Shown here: one piece after another, positions 1 through 12,738 of the stretch
How the letters are laid out: each line of letters opens with the position of its first letter
Position numbering within the stretch: position 1 is the first letter of the stretch
Assembly: GCF_901933205.1 (NCBI RefSeq)
Contig: NC_044590.1
Coordinates: 12,799,501-12,863,500, forward strand
From: Camarhynchus parvulus
Lineage: Eukaryota; Chordata; Aves; Passeriformes; Thraupidae
Direction: 5' to 3'
DNA length: 64,000 bases
Notes under the pieces: model-generated
The model's input: only the letters and a program-made list of their open reading frames with translations
Databases searched by the model: none
What the model was told of the DNA's origin: nothing
Position numbers and translations under genes: made by a program

Positions 1-812
1 TGAAAACAGAGGGGAAATACCAGTTTAAAAATTGCTGAGATTTGCAGCTGAAATAAAGCTGAAATAAAAAGAAGCACTGCTTGCTCCTGGAGTCATTTGA
101 AAGTAGGAATCTGTCAGTGCAAGGAAACGTCTCTTTCACTGGACTTATCTAGCACTGATTGGACTTTAGCAAAAGGGGAAACATTTTCTTCCCCAATTGT
201 ACACATGTCCCATGATTTATATTCTTTACAGTGTTTTTATGAGCTTCTTTAGCACATCATCCAGTGTAATAACAGCATGGTAATTGTGTTGGCTGCATGT
301 CCTGGCACTTAATTATAATCCTGTCATTGTCATTTCCCAGCTTGTCTAACAGAATAACCTTGCCACGTGGCTGACATCCAATTAAGGGAGAGGAGGGAGA
401 AGGAGAGGAAAAATACACAAATATGATATCAATATAAAAGACAGTTGCTTGATGGCTTTGTGATGATGTCCTTGAGTTACAGCTCTGCATTCAGTGCCCA
501 CCTTCACCTGCAGGCTTCTCACACAGGATTCTGTACACAAGGACCTCCTGCACTTCAATGTTTTCTTTAGGATGCCTCTTCTTCCTTTCCTTCTGGACCA
601 GCACAAGTCAAGCTCCATCCTAACTCTGGCAAATATTTCCTGTCCTCACCTGAATGGAGACTTCTCCCTTCCCTGGGTACAGCCCCAGCCCCAACCTTGA
701 AATCACTGCCTGAAAACACCCAGTGGAAGATGCAGGAGAAGATGGGTGGAGAGTGAAGTGACACCTCAGAGAATGTCACAGGGAGGGTGGCTGTGCCAAA
801 CCTCTCTGGTCC
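1..812. other. Unannotated single-copy-looking DNA
   Basis: No repeat family, gene or RNA was recognised. Open frames on both strands are under 90 codons and overlap one another, as expected by chance. The last 200 bases are more GC-rich than the first 500. Confidence 0.6.
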
Positions 813-1190
813 CTGACTCCAGGTCACCCCCTCACGGGTGGTGAAAATGAAAAGGAGTCGGTTCGATGGAGTTGCCCAAAAGGAACTTTAATGAAGGGTG
901 AAAAACAATAAATGTGGAGAAGTCAAGCACAGTACATGGGGCAGGTTCCAAGGACCCAAAACAAAGGGGAAGCAACAATTTATACACTTGGGGTAGAACA
1001 TTCTAGAACTATAACCGCATAGGGGAAACAAGTAACCAGTAGGGGAGAAGAACTTGGACAACTTAGCATAACAACACCAAAGGCTTATGGGGGAACTCTC
1101 AGGCTCACCCTAAGTTAAACAAATTATTCCCAGAGCTTGAAACTCACACCCAGATCTTTTGGGGTGAAATTTGGCTGACTCCGAGTCACA
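813..1190 (-). mobile_element. Possible LTR-like insertion
   Basis: Read on the minus strand the block has a promoter-and-polyA order: a TATA-like motif (TGTATAAATTG, near 985-1000), then an ATTAAA-type polyadenylation signal near 885. The minus-strand 5' end would be TGTGACTCGG at 1190. A near-identical 15-base direct repeat (CTGACTCC..GTCAC) lies at 813-827 and 1175-1189, suggesting an inserted segment. No second copy occurs in the window, so LTR identity is an inference from layout. It could instead be another retroelement fragment. Confidence 0.4.
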
Positions 1191-3910
1191 GCTGGGCCAA
1201 TTCCTACAGGAGAAGTTTAAATCTGAGTCAGAGGGCAGCAATGAGTTAATCCTTAATCCTCTGCATTCTGTTCTGTGTCTCCTCCACTCATGCTCCTGCT
1301 GGCTGGCACAGCTGATGGGGCTGGCACCCTCCTCCAGCCCATCCTTACTCAGCTCCCACCCAAAACCCAGTGGAGAAAATCTGGCAGGTCTGGAATAGCT
1401 CAGTTCCCACCTCCAGGCTGCTCAGTGTGTTCCAAACCCAAATCACTCCTCCAGGCAGAGTCTCCTTATCAAAGCACCCAACACACAGGACTAAATTCAC
1501 CTTGTCCATCCAGTCTGTCCCCTCCTGCAGAGGGGTTTTAAGGGAATTTGCTCTGGGATCACTCACACAGGCAGGTTCCAGTTAATGGTGCATGGGCAGT
1601 GCTGCTGCAGCTCTCAGCTCACACAGGGGCTCACAACACTGCTGGTAAAAATCTCATTTGTGCTTCCCATGCAGCCCCACAGAGCCAGGATGTGCTCCCT
1701 GGCACAGATGGATGCAATTTTTTTATCATCATAGCCAGGTATTAGAAGTTCATCATTAAATGATCATTATCTGATCCCACAGCTCAGCATCCCAACTGAT
1801 GAGACACTGCAGCTGCTTGGAGCTGTAGGAACTCCAACCCTGGGAACTGCAGTGAATGCAAGATTGTTGTGTACTCACTGTCCTGTTCTGCAGTGATTAT
1901 TTATGTAACCAGGATTAATAAGCCAAAAAAAAAGGAAGAGCTATTGACAAATAACACACCTGTGAAACAGCAACCTGCAGTGCTGTAAGGTATTACAATT
2001 CCTCACTGCTGAGAGGGCCCTCAGCAGAAGTTTGCCCTGAGAAATTTCTGTAGCTTTTCAGGAGAAAATATCCTCTCCCACCCTTCTGTCCTGCATTAAC
2101 AAGAGGTGTGAGTAAGGAGGCTTTTCATGGCTCCTCTTGCCTTGTCCCTGCCAGCAGGGCTGTGCCCAAGGTAAGAGCCAGAGCAATGGGACTCAACATT
2201 TCCCAAGCCATTGTGGCTGTGTTTATTCTTCCCTGACTGATTAAGAACAAAACCCTGGAAACCAAAGGAAAACAGGAGTGAGAGCTGTGGGGTTTGGGGA
2301 GGCTCACTCACAGTGCCCATCACAGCTGGCACGTGGAGTCTCTGCAGGTGGGAGCAGGAGCAAAGAAATGTTCTTTTTCCTTCCTCCCAGGCATGGTCAT
2401 GGCTTTTCTGTGAGTTTTGGAGCACTGGTCTCTCTCCCCAAGGAGCCTGAGAGGTTCCCCAGCCCCGGTGGGCTGAGAGGGAAACTCTGTGCAGGGAGGA
2501 TTCAGTTAATGGAGAGTGGCAGAGGAGAAAGGCTGGTTCCCCTTCCATCCAGAAAATTTCATGAAGATAAAATCACTGAGTCAAAGCTGGACTTTTAGGA
2601 GACTTGAGGTGCCAGCAGCAGGATTTGGGGAAGAAAGGCAACCTGCAGCTGGCTCTGCCAAGGCACAGCTGACATGGTCAGGCATTTACACCTGCCTGTA
2701 CTTCTGGGGGGTTACCATGGGATGCTTTGGGGCCCAGCAGCTCCTGTCTGCTCCTGCTGTGCTGCTGAGGCACCCCTGGCTGGCCCAGGATTCCCTAATC
2801 CCCTTCCTGACTCCATATCCAGCAGATCCATGAGAAAACAGCCCATGCTGGAGCCCAGTCCTGCATCCCAGGGAGTCTGCAAAGGGTCACCAGGAATCAT
2901 TTCCTCTCCATTCTTGTTTTTGTTTAAAAGGCAGTCAGCTGAAGTGCTGCTTTAATGTAAATTTTCCTACAACTTGCATTTAAATTGATTTATGAGCGCG
3001 CACACTGAGGGCTGCACTAGCTTAACCAAGGCAATTAAAAGCCTGATGTTAGCTTAATTGGTTTGAGGTTTGCTACCAGCAAAGCTGAGCTGCTGAGCTG
3101 CCTGTCCAGGGGCACAGCATGCCCACATTTCCTGGGGTTCCAAAGGCACACGTTCATGCTGATGTGCTTGGCTGTACATCACGGCAAATCGACCCCAACA
3201 AGACACCTCAGTGGGAGCTGAGACTCCCCCAGGGTGCTCAGGGGCTGGGATGCTGAATTCAAGTTTTTCCAGTGAGATCCACATGTCCCAGCTGGAATCA
3301 GTTTATTTATAAAGTGACCCCAAGTGCCTGCCCTGTTCAAACCTCAGGGGCCTCTCAAACACAAACCAGGACATGGTTAAGATCCAAGTTCAGGGATATC
3401 CGCAAACCCAATACTTGGTACTGAGGCTCCAAGAAAAGCTTTTGATTCAGCCCATCTTTCTTGGTAACCTAATAACCTGATTTTTTGTTTTTAATCAATT
3501 CTTCCTGTCCTGCAAACAACTTTCCCTGCCCCCAGTGCAACATAAGCACCTCAGTTAAATGGATCTGAACCTGCTGGGAGGGGTGAGCACACCCAGCTGG
3601 GAGATCCCATCCCCTGCTCCACTGAGCTCATTTGCAGATCTGAACAGGAGCCAAGGCTTCCCCAACACAGCTTTGCTGCTGTTGCACAGAAATTGCTGTT
3701 TGGCAGGACACTAAGTGAAATCAAGCAGGCATTTCCCAGCTAAACCACAATGTTCTTAGCCTGGAAATGTTTCTCTCTGTGTAGCTGTTACACAGCCTGC
3801 ACATGGGAGCATCTCCCACCATGAAATACCATTCTTTGCTAATTAGAAGCACTTTCCCAAAGAAAAAAAAGAGGTTATTCAAAGCTAAGGGGGGTAGAAA
3901 GAAGCTCTTA
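1191..3910. other. Unannotated intergenic DNA
   Basis: No recognisable exon, RNA gene or interspersed repeat. The longest open frame is 150 codons on the minus strand (2096-2548). It has no domain, no conserved-looking start and competing open frames on the plus strand. Confidence 0.55.
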
Positions 3911-3985
3911 GTCTTAGTCAGGGAAAGGAAATGAGGAAGGGAGGGGAAAGGAAAAGGAAAAGGAAAGGAAAGGAAAAAGAAGGGC
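3911..3985 (+). repeat. Purine-rich (GGAAA)n-like tract
   Basis: About 75 bases with almost only A and G on the plus strand, built of GGAAA and GGAAAA steps. It is an impure simple repeat. The lysine/glutamate-rich frame across it is a product of the repeat and not a gene. Confidence 0.8.
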
Positions 3986-5947
3986 TTCATTCAAGCCAAA
4001 TTCAATCTCATTTCTTTAAAAATTCCTCCCTGATCATTATTTCCTGTATCTACATTTCCATCCAATACAAGGATCTCATCTGGTTTAATTCTGCTTGGAG
4101 AGCTGATGGGGATGTGTCAGTGAGAGCAGGGCTTGCCTCTATCCATGCAGGCTGAAAAATGAAATAGCTCTGAAGAGGCCACTCCTTGTAGTACTCCTAG
4201 AAATCCTTAAAAACCTTCAGCTCCTGCAAGAGTGCCCATCCAGAATGTGAAGCAGCTCAGAAAAAAGAATTTGCCTTTTCCATGTCTTGTTTCATGTCTG
4301 GCTCTACACCACCCATCTCTTCAGGGATCTCACGTTCACATTTCCTTTCCCCAGGCTCTCCTTGCACCAAGCTGCCTGTTTGGCAAGAGCCAACACAATT
4401 GCCTCAGTCCCATTTATCTTTTAGCAATCAGGAGAATTAATTAAAACACCAATGACATCAACACACTCTTGGCTGGACCAATTGATGGGCACTGAGACAA
4501 GAAGGAGGGGAAAGGACTGAAGGGAGCCGGGAAGGGATAAAGCAGCAGCTCATCTGTCCTCAGGCAGGTGAGGCTGCAAACATCAACCACAGAGCCAGGA
4601 AAGCACAACCCACCTGTCCCTGATACAGAAATTTTGCCATTATTTGGCATTGTCTCACAGTAAAAGCAGAAACTCAGCTTGTCCCAAAACCATCAGCAAC
4701 AGTTATTGTTTTTAAATTCATCATTTCAGCTTCTGCACTGAGGTCTGGTCTCACTCCAGCCCCCATCACCTCAATGTTTGGGAAGCTCTCCTCAGCCTGG
4801 CCTTGCATTGAGGATTTATTGTGTTTTGGCCTCTTTGAAGTCAGTTTTACTCTTGTTTTCCTCTTCATCCCAGTTATTTAAGGGAACTTTTCCCATCTGA
4901 TCCAAGCAAAACCCTTGCATTTAGCAGCTGGAGATCAAAGTTAATTTACCCATCTCAAAGGGCTCCACAAAACCACAATTAAAAACACATCCTCCAATTG
5001 GAGGTGCATCTTCAGCCCCACAGACAGGTGAGACAGGAGCAGCACAGGAATCCCCCACACCAGGATCCTGTTGGAAAGGAGCAATCAGGAAAGGACAAAG
5101 GAAAAAGCAGAGGAGACCTCCCTGGAACGAAAGTGATGGAGATCCCCCTCTCCACAACAGCAACTTTCCATCATTTCCCTTTATCCAGGTTTGTATTCTC
5201 AGTTGTGCCATTTCAGGCACAATTTCCCAAGGATAAAATCTTTATTTCAGCAGCCCAGAGCTGACAGGAGCACAGGGGGTTTGCCCATCCCTGGGCACAG
5301 CCCAAGGTGAGGGTTGGCTTTTGGGGGCTGCTGTGCTCACAGAAATCTGACATGAGATTTCCAGCAAGGGCTACTGAAAAGAGGTCTATCCAGCCTGTCC
5401 TTGTAGCATGGCATTTTACAAAGTTAAGCACGTGATTTTAATTTTTTTAAATTAAATTTTGTCTTTTATTTAGATTTTAAATTAACTGTATTTTTAACTT
5501 TTTATTTTAATTATTTCTTTTAGCTTCATCTGATGCTGCCTTACCTGAGAGCAATTTTGCTAGGAAACTTCTGCACTGGAGAGCACAGAAAATCTTATCA
5601 ACTTGCTTATCTTTCCCTGCCACAAACCCACGAAGATCTCCACAGTGTGCCCCCTAATGATGTGGAGACTCCCAGGAAAACCAGGCTGGATAAGCTGCAG
5701 GTTCCCCCCACCCTGCTATGGCCCCTCAATAATAACCCAAAGCTTTATGGAGTCCCATGAACCCCAGGAGCTGGAAATTTCAGCTAGCACAGGGCTCACC
5801 AAGGACAGGCACTGCGCAGGCCTCGGGGATTTGCTTCTGGCCATGGTTTTCCCATTCTGAGCCTTTCAAATAGAAGAGAAAATTAAAAACACAGTGCTTT
5901 AGGCCCAGGAGAAAATCAGTCCAACATCATGGGAAGTGTTACCCTTC
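3986..5947. other. Unannotated intergenic DNA
   Basis: No gene or repeat family was recognised. A very AT-rich stretch lies at about 5428-5520, with repeated TTTTAAATTAA-like motifs. The rest has mixed composition and only short open frames. Confidence 0.55.
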
Positions 5948-6345
5948 CACAGAATCATGGAATTCCAGGATGGGTTGGGTTGGAAGGGGCTTTAAAGCTC
6001 ATCCCATCCCACCCCTGCCATGGCAGGGACACCTTCCACTGTCTCAGGCTGCTCCAAGCCCTGTCCAGCCTGGCCTTGGGCACTGCCAGGGATCCAGGGA
6101 CAGCCACAGCTGCTCTGGGCACCCTGTGCCAGGGCCTGCCCACCCTCACAGGGGAGAATTCCCAATTCCCAATATCTCACCTAACCCTGCCCTCTGGCAG
6201 TGGGAGCCATTCCCTGTGTCCTGTCCCTCCATGCCTTGTCCTCAGTCCCTCTCCAGCTCTCTTAGAGCCCCTTCAGGCCCTGGCAGGGGCTCTGAGCTCT
6301 CCCTGGATCCTGCTCTTCTGCTGTACCAGGCTGCCAGCATGCTGC
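5948..6345 (-). mobile_element. CR1 LINE 3' end, antisense
   Basis: The block opens with the antisense form of the CR1 3' terminus (AGAATCATGGAAT, then GGTTGGGTTGGAAGGGGC). It continues through typical CR1 3' sequence (CCATGGCAGGGACACCTTCCACT, described here in pieces; CTGGCCTTGGGCACTGCCAGGG) into the region around CCTGGATCCTGCTCTTC. CR1 is the main avian LINE and is usually truncated at its 5' end, as here. Frames of 131 and 183 codons through it are chance products of GC-rich CR1 sequence. The 5' truncation point is approximate. Confidence 0.88.
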
Positions 6346-7669
6346 AGGTGCTTGCCAAGCCCTGAATCCAGGGAATCCAGCCCTGGCTGGGGGATATTGA
6401 AGTGGGAGCTGTGTTTGTGTCCCTGGATGAGCCTGAGCAATCCCTGCCCCTCCTGTATGCCTCACTGTTCCTGCTGGTAACTGAAGTGTCTCCTGAGACC
6501 TCCTGAGCTCAGTACTTACCTTGAGGAATGCTGGGGGAAAGCTGCTCCCACAAAAATTGGGTCCTGGCTGAAGTGAAGCAGCATTAACCGACTCCAGCAT
6601 AAATCAGTATAAACCCGTAGGGCGATAGAATATAAATAAATAAAGGTAGTATAGAAAGTAATCTTACCCCTTAAAGAGTTGCAGCTGGGTTAATTAGCAA
6701 AGATTAGGAGCAGGCCTGATGAAATAGGCCACAGCTGTAGCCAATAAGAAGAGTGTTAGAGTGGATTGTGTGGCTGAGGGGAACTGGAGTCACTTGGCTG
6801 TTGTGGGAAGGAAGAGTCAGTGCCTAGAGGAGATGCCCACAAGAAACATCAAGGAGGTACAAAACTCTGGCAATATGGACCCCTTGCAATGTAATAATAA
6901 TAGAACTTTTAACTATAATGACAACATAAACCAGTCAGGGACAGGCTTGCCCCAGGCACTAAACCACAATTCCAGCACCCTACACCCAGGGGAGGCACTG
7001 CTGATGCTGTGGGGCTGGGATGGCTCCAATCTATCCCCTCAGCCTCCCTTGTGCTCCAGTTTCCAAATAAGTCCCAGCAGCCTGTTGCTTTAGTGGACCC
7101 AGGTCTCCTCCATAAAAACATGCTTTACAAGCACTTTGTATGATCAATACCACCTTGTGTTTCTCTCCAAAGCCTTGGCCAGTGTCACAAAGAGGAATCG
7201 AGGTCAGGGCAGCGAGTTCAGTGCCTGGAACAGCAAAGCAGCACCTCCAACAACAGCAGGGTGCAGGGGGGGCTCTGGCAGCCTCTGCTGAGCTGCCCCA
7301 GCTCGTGCTCATTTCCAGGTTTGTCCCTTTTCCCGTAAGGCTTTTCAAGCAGGGAGCTGATATTTATATCTGCACACAGTGGGCTTTGCTGGAAGGGAGT
7401 GAGCATTTCTAATGAGACAACAATAAAATGCACTTACTTCATTTGGTGCACCAACTATTTCATTTGGAATGATTTAGTACATGGTGAAATTTCTGTTTCC
7501 AAACACTGCTGCCTGCTTAGGGGTTCCCACAGGAGGTTTGTTCATTAGTGAGAGCAGGTATAAACAGAAATTCTGAAAATGCTCCCTGTGTGGGGCCAGG
7601 AGAAGGAACAAGGTCAAGAGGCTGTTGTATCTTGTGGGAAAATGAGGTTAGTTTATTAAAGTCATAATC
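6346..7669. other. Unannotated DNA with a promoter-like AT-rich patch
   Basis: At 6595-6760 a patch holds several AATAAA-type motifs (6635-6645) and a CCAAT element (GCCAATAAG near 6740). This is the sort of content seen in LTR fragments, but no boundary or second copy is visible here. The rest, including 7000-7400, shows no recognised feature. Confidence 0.45.
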
Positions 7670-8089
7670 TGTCACTGTCACATTCTCTGGAAAAATCCCT
7701 TTACCCAGGGTTTTTCTCCTGGGAAGCTGAGAAGCCTCAGAGAAAAGGAAAACAATTCTTATCTCATTTGCTTCTCCTGTGTTGTGCTCACATGTGCAAT
7801 GTGTTTGGAGATTGTTTACCCACAGGTGATTGTTCCATTGCATTCTGCTGGGAGTTGTTTTCACTCTTTGGCCAGTCAGGGCCAAGCTGTGTCAGGACTC
7901 TGGAGAGAGTCACCAGTTTTCATTATTATCTTTTTTAGCATTCAGTAAGTATCCTTTCTGTATTCTTTAGTATAGTTTAGTATAGTATTCTTTAATATAA
8001 TATAGTATCATAAAATAATAAGTTAGCCTTCTGAGAACATGGAGGCAGATTCAGCTTTCCTTCCTTTGTCAGGGGTCCCTGAAAATACA
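7670..8089 (+). mobile_element. Family B solo LTR (subtype B1)
   Basis: This ~420-bp LTR starts TGTCAC and ends near AAATACA. It shares its whole length with the copies at 22411, 41012 and 54626. Shared landmarks are CATTCTCTGG near the start, CTTCTCCTGTGTTGTGCTCAC, TTTGGCCAGTCAGGGCC (the CCAAT box of other copies is mutated to CCAGT here), and an AT-rich TAGTATAGTATTC stretch with AATAATAAG before the end. Flanks ATAATC and AGAATG match at only 4 of 6 bases, so this copy may be old or the edge slightly off. There is no internal retroviral sequence on either side. A class II (ERVK-like) origin is inferred from the 6-bp duplications of sister copies. Confidence 0.85.
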
Positions 8090-9756
8090 AGAATGATCCA
8101 CACTGTGAGCTTACATCTCTGCTTAGAGCTCTGCAAAGCTCTGCAGAGGCCCCAGCTCTGGGGGAAAATTCCAGTGTCCCTTTGCCACGAGCTCAGCACT
8201 GTGTGCACTAACATCTCTGTGCTTCAGTGTGAGAATGTTGGGGTCAACCTGGGGACAGGGGTGGCAAACCTCACCCTGTGAGTGTTTCTGTGAGAAACTG
8301 TCCTGCAGGCAGGGGAGCAGAGGCACTCACCAGGTCCTGCAGGGAGCATGGCACACACTGTGCCCACTGGGATCCATCCACTGAGGGAAGGCTGAGCAGG
8401 GACTACAGGAGAAGCAGGAAATTAATGGGCTGCAGGCAGGATGCTCTGGCTCTGATCATCTGATGGAAGAGGAAAAAAGAAGAAAATAATAACAATAATA
8501 ATGTTCTACATAAACAATGTGAAAATCCTACAGGATTTAACAGAAGACAGCAATGGGAATTTTGGGGGTCATTCAGAAATACCAAAGATTGATTTCAGGG
8601 TGGGTGAAGTCAACCTCCATCTGGGTTTCTTGAGGAAGTCATGAGCTCCTAAAGATTGTCCCTTTGCCAGGAGATCCTCACAAAAAAACTCCATTCTGGG
8701 CACAGATTTCCATGGATTTCCAAACAACACTGTGCTCCCAGAGAACCTGGGTGATCAGGGCCTGAGCTTTACAGGAGCACAGAACACAACAGCTGAGGCT
8801 TGGAAATAGATTTCCCACCCTGGTTTTGTATTCAGACAGCTCCATACCACAATTAGTCATTGTTTCTTTCAGAAAACTCAGGTCAGGAGCCCAAAATACA
8901 GATTCTCATTATCACAGGGACCTTGCAAGTCAAGCCTCTGGGCTTTTTCTGGCTGCTTTGACCTCCAAGCCTTTCCTTTCACCACTTTTCCTCTGGATTA
9001 TGGCTTGCCAGCTGGGATTTTGCAATACTTTCCCTCTCCTCCTCGCAGCTGCTCGTCTCCTCTTCCTGCTCTGGGACACCCAGCCAAAGTTCTTGGAATA
9101 GCCAGCCCCTGGTAAGCACTCCTTGACCCTTGGAGGGGAAGAACTTGTAGCCAGCTGGCTTTTGGAAAGTGCAGTGAGGGATGCAGCCTCCTCTCTTGGA
9201 GGAGAAGGGATTTAGGACAGTGAGTTCCATGGGTCTGGAGGAAGGAAAGAGCCAGGAAGGAAGAGCTGACCTCACAAGGCAAGGCCAAGCCAAAAGGAAA
9301 TGCCTTCTGATGGTGACAGAAAGGGGATAGGAGCACCCAGGAGAAAGAACTTTGGCACACAGACAGCTGAAGGAACAGGGGATTGCTCATGCAAAAGGAA
9401 CTTACAGGGTTGGAAGCAAATGTTATTGGAACAGCCAGGCCAGAACTGTGGGGTTTCCCAGCTATCCCTGTGACAGAACAAGGCCAGGGAGGAGTCTGAG
9501 GTGAAGCCACCGCCCCAGTGACCTTCCCAGCAAACCCACCCTGTGCATCCAGACACCATCCAAAACCCCAGCTCTGCCCTTTCCATCTGTGACTCTCTTG
9601 GTGTGGCAGCTGCATCACCCAGCACGTGTGGAAACATCCCCACAGCACTGCAGGCACTGCTGGCAGCAGGAACCAGCCCTGGGTGATTTTTGGAAGGTGA
9701 CTTTGCTACAGGAAGGGCCCTGGATGTGGCACCAGTGCCATAGTTTAATTGATAAG
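8090..9756. other. Unannotated intergenic DNA
   Basis: A short AAT-rich stretch lies at 8480-8502. The longest minus-strand frame (219 codons, 8998-9657) has no domain, and a second minus-strand frame overlaps it. Nothing else was recognised. Confidence 0.5.
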
Positions 9757-10411
9757 TGTCCTAGATTAGAAGGAAATGTGTGTTCCATCTGTCAGAGGTA
9801 GGTGGGGCAGTTTTCTTTATCTCTCCCACAGCCAATCCTCAGTCCAAGAGATCTCTGCTGTCCATGGCCACTGAGTGTCCCTGCAGGGCTGATCCAATTC
9901 CAGCATCCCATGGGGAGATGCTGTGCCCAGGGGAGGAGCCAAGCATTCCTACCTGGATCCAATCTGAACCTGGAGCAGCACAGCAGCCTTTGCCCACTGC
10001 ATTGCCAGAGGAGCAGCTTTCTGCTGCCCTGCATTGCCAGAGGGAGCCCAGGCCCATCTGCAGCAGCCCTGGAGCTGCAGAGGAAAACTCCCCCCTTGTG
10101 CAGGATCCCTGCTCCAGCAGCAGCACAGCTGGCACTGCAGGAGGGCTGAGCCCCCATGGGATGGGGCTGTGCCACCCCCTGACACACAGGGGGCAGGGCC
10201 TGCTCTGACTCTGGCAGTGGTTTTTTTTTGTACTATTACATTTGTAGTTTTTAATTTTCCTAGTAAAGAACTGTTATTCCTGCTCCCATATCTTTGCCTG
10301 AGAGCCCCTTAATTTCAAAGTTAACAATTCAGAGGGAGGGGGTTTGCATTTTCCATTTCAGGGGAGGCTCCTGCCTTCCGTAGCACACACTTGTCTTTTC
10401 AAACCAAGACA
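9757..10411 (+). mobile_element. Family A solo LTR
   Basis: This 655-bp LTR begins TGTCCTAG and ends CCAAGACA, giving TGTC/GACA inverted ends. Flanking pentamers ATAAG and ATGAG differ by one base, consistent with a diverged 5-bp target duplication. Internal landmarks shared with five other copies in the window include TTTATCTCTCCCACAGCCAA, a twice-repeated CTGCATTGCCAGAGG and a polyadenylation-type AGTAAA before the end. The copy lacks the CAGTTCTCTGCTGTTCATGG segment seen in most sisters. No gag, pol or env lies next to it, so it is a solo LTR. A 5-bp duplication fits ERVL-type or some class I elements. The name is an inference. Confidence 0.88.
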
Positions 10412-10495
10412 ATGAGGAGATGTTGGGTCATAGGTTGAACTTGATTATCTCAAAAGTCTTTTCCAACCTGGCTCATTCTGGGATTCTCAGGGGCC
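10412..10495 (+). mobile_element. CR1 3' terminal fragment, sense
   Basis: GAGGAGATGTTGGGTCATAGG, read in pieces, runs into TTGATTATCTCAAAAGTCTT, TTCCAACC and GGGATTCT, the usual sense 3' end of CR1. It directly abuts the family A LTR, which may have inserted within this CR1. Confidence 0.7.
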
Positions 10496-11795
10496 AGGCT
10501 GCAGGAGCACAGGGTCAGTGTGAAGAGTGAGCTGCTCTTTTTTTAGTGTTTGTACCATGATCCCCTCCCTCTATGCCTGTACCCAGCTTAGCCCAGCTCC
10601 TGCTGCCCTGGAAGAAATATTCCTTTGCAAAGGAATGGCAAGGAGAAGGTTTTTACAGGCAAGCTGCAGTTTGGGACTGGGATCCCACCACCTGCCAGGC
10701 TTATGATGCCTCCTGAATTTACCCTTATGTGATTTCTAAAACATTCTTTTTTCTGAATATCACTTGGTTTTGTTACTTTTTAAAATGACCACAGCTCACC
10801 AAGAGCATGGGAAAGGGAACAAACCCACTGTTTCCTGCAATCTAAGCTACCAATTTTTAAACCCACCTATTTTTCAGATTCCAGAGGCATATAAAGACAT
10901 TTTGCAGGTGAATATTTTTCAAAGTTACCAGGGAAAACCAATACCCAACAACTTGACATTTGAGTAAATAATCCAAAACATGACAAATAACAGGAGAAAG
11001 CTGTGTTTTCTACCCAATTCCCCAAAGAAAACTAAAAATGGGCAGAATAAGGAAGCGTGAAAATGATTCCATGGACACTGCGGGCACAGCAGAGATAAAA
11101 ATGCTCAAAGAAGATCCACCACAGGATATACAAAGACAGAAATAAGAAAAAACTAAGAAGTTAAGGATGTTCCCTTTTTTCCTTTACTCTTGCAGAAAAG
11201 CTGGGAGCTGTAGAGGAAAGGGAACATCCCCCATGTGGACACTCTCTGGGAGATATTGCAGGATTCAGCTCCTGGGGTTCTGTGATTTCACCTGCTATTA
11301 TTGCTGCCAACTTTCATTTTCCAGTGCTTGCAACTGCAAAGAAACCTTCCAAAAGCATTTCAATTTCCCCAGAATTCTGTGTCTGCCTCACTGCCAGTCC
11401 AGAAAGAATTAGAAAAACTCAGGTTTCTGTTTGTGTGGTCAGACTTGTCCACAGCAGTCCTGCCCACAGGCTCTGGGACCCTTCCAGATGAAGAGGATTA
11501 AAAAAGCAAGGTAGAGTAGCATTATTATTGTTATTATTATTGTTGTTATTATTACTTTATTTCTTTAATTTAATTTCATGCTTCCCTTTTGTTTTGTTGG
11601 TGTTTTGTGCACTGGAACATTTATAATCAGTCATTATTCTGGCTGATGGAGAATGCACAATGTTTTAGGAGTGATATGACATTTACATTCACTTATGAGT
11701 TATTAGATGTCTCCTTAGGAGCAATGAAGAATGTCAGATCTTGACATCTTCTATTTTGCGTATCACTAATGTTCCTTTGGAGCTACTTCCCAGTT
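10496..11795. other. Unannotated DNA with a short (ATT/GTT)n tract
   Basis: An imperfect trinucleotide tract of ATT and GTT steps lies at about 11519-11555. No gene or dispersed repeat was recognised in the rest. Confidence 0.55.
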
Positions 11796-11797
11796 AT

Positions 11798-11880
11798 TCA
11801 TAGAGTGGCAGAATCACAGAATGGTTTGGGTTGGAAGGAACCTCAAGGCTCATCTCAATCCAACCAGGGAATCTTCCCCT
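11798..11880 (-). mobile_element. CR1 3' end, antisense, short
   Basis: CAGAATCACAGAATGGTTTG followed by GGTTGGAAGGAACCTCAAGG is the antisense CR1 3' terminus. Similarity fades after about 80 bases, so the inserted fragment is short or the remainder is diverged. Confidence 0.75.
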
Positions 11881-12427
11881 GGAACAGATTGTTCTTAGCC
11901 TGGGACAGAGGCAATCCCACCTTCCTAGCATAATAAGAATAATAATTCCAGCATCCATCCCATAATTTACATTGCAATGCAGATGTAAAACACAGTTCTG
12001 CATCTTTGTTCATGGGAGCAATGTCTTTAAAGTCAAGGATTCCACTCCTGTGAGAAAGAACTGCTCAAGGTTGTAAAAACAGATCTTGGATGCATTGTAA
12101 AGGAGAATTATAGTGGTATTTAACTCTCAGTTATAAGCTGGAGCCTACAGAGTAAAGAAACAGGTACTGTTCTCACTTAATAAAAAATTCCTGTCATTCC
12201 CAGCCTTGGCAATGGGATTAAAATCCTGCTGGGCCCCTGCATCCTGCTGCTCCAGCTCTGTCCAGCCAGGGGCTGCTGCTCACCCAGCCCACCCTGGCAG
12301 CTCTCAGGGAATTCTGCCATGGGACCAACCCCACACATCCCTGCCTGGTGCTGCACAGGGGCTCTGGGGGAGAGCAGCCATGTCCTGGTGAAAGGAACTG
12401 CCCCATCCCTACAGGATCCTGTAAGGT
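11881..12427. other. Unannotated intergenic DNA
   Basis: No gene or repeat family was recognised. The 12200-12420 part is GC-rich with short overlapping open frames on both strands. Confidence 0.5.
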
Positions 12428-12738
12428 GGGATTGAGGACAGGCGGAGACACTATTTACAAGAGCAGGACAGGACAAAAGTAAATGGCTCCACACTGCCAG
12501 AGGGTGGATGGGATATTGGGAAGGAATTCCTCCCTGTGAGCGTGCTGAGGCCCTGGCACAGGGTGCCCAGAGAAGCTGTGGCTGCCCCTGGATCCCTGGC
12601 AGTGCCCAAGGCCAGGCTGGACAGGGCTTGGAGCAGCCTGGGACAGTGGAAGGTGTCCCTGCCATGGCAGGGGTGGAATGGGATGAGCTTTAAGGTCCTT
12701 TCAACCCAACCCTTCTTGGATTCTATGATCTCTGCAGA
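12428..12738 (+). mobile_element. CR1 LINE 3' end, sense
   Basis: Sense CR1 3' sequence. GGACAGGACAAAAGTAAATGG and GGGTGGATGGGATATTGGG lead, read in pieces, into the GCCCCTGGATCCCTGGCAG and GGAAGGTGTCCCTGCC blocks and end near TTCTTGGATTCTATGATC. It is the sense counterpart of the copies at 5948 and 23826. Only the last ~310 bases are present, the usual CR1 truncation. Confidence 0.88.

Noticed and set aside
2096..2548. 150-codon minus-strand frame as a small gene
   Set aside because: No domain, no promoter or splice evidence, and open frames on the opposite strand over the same bases.
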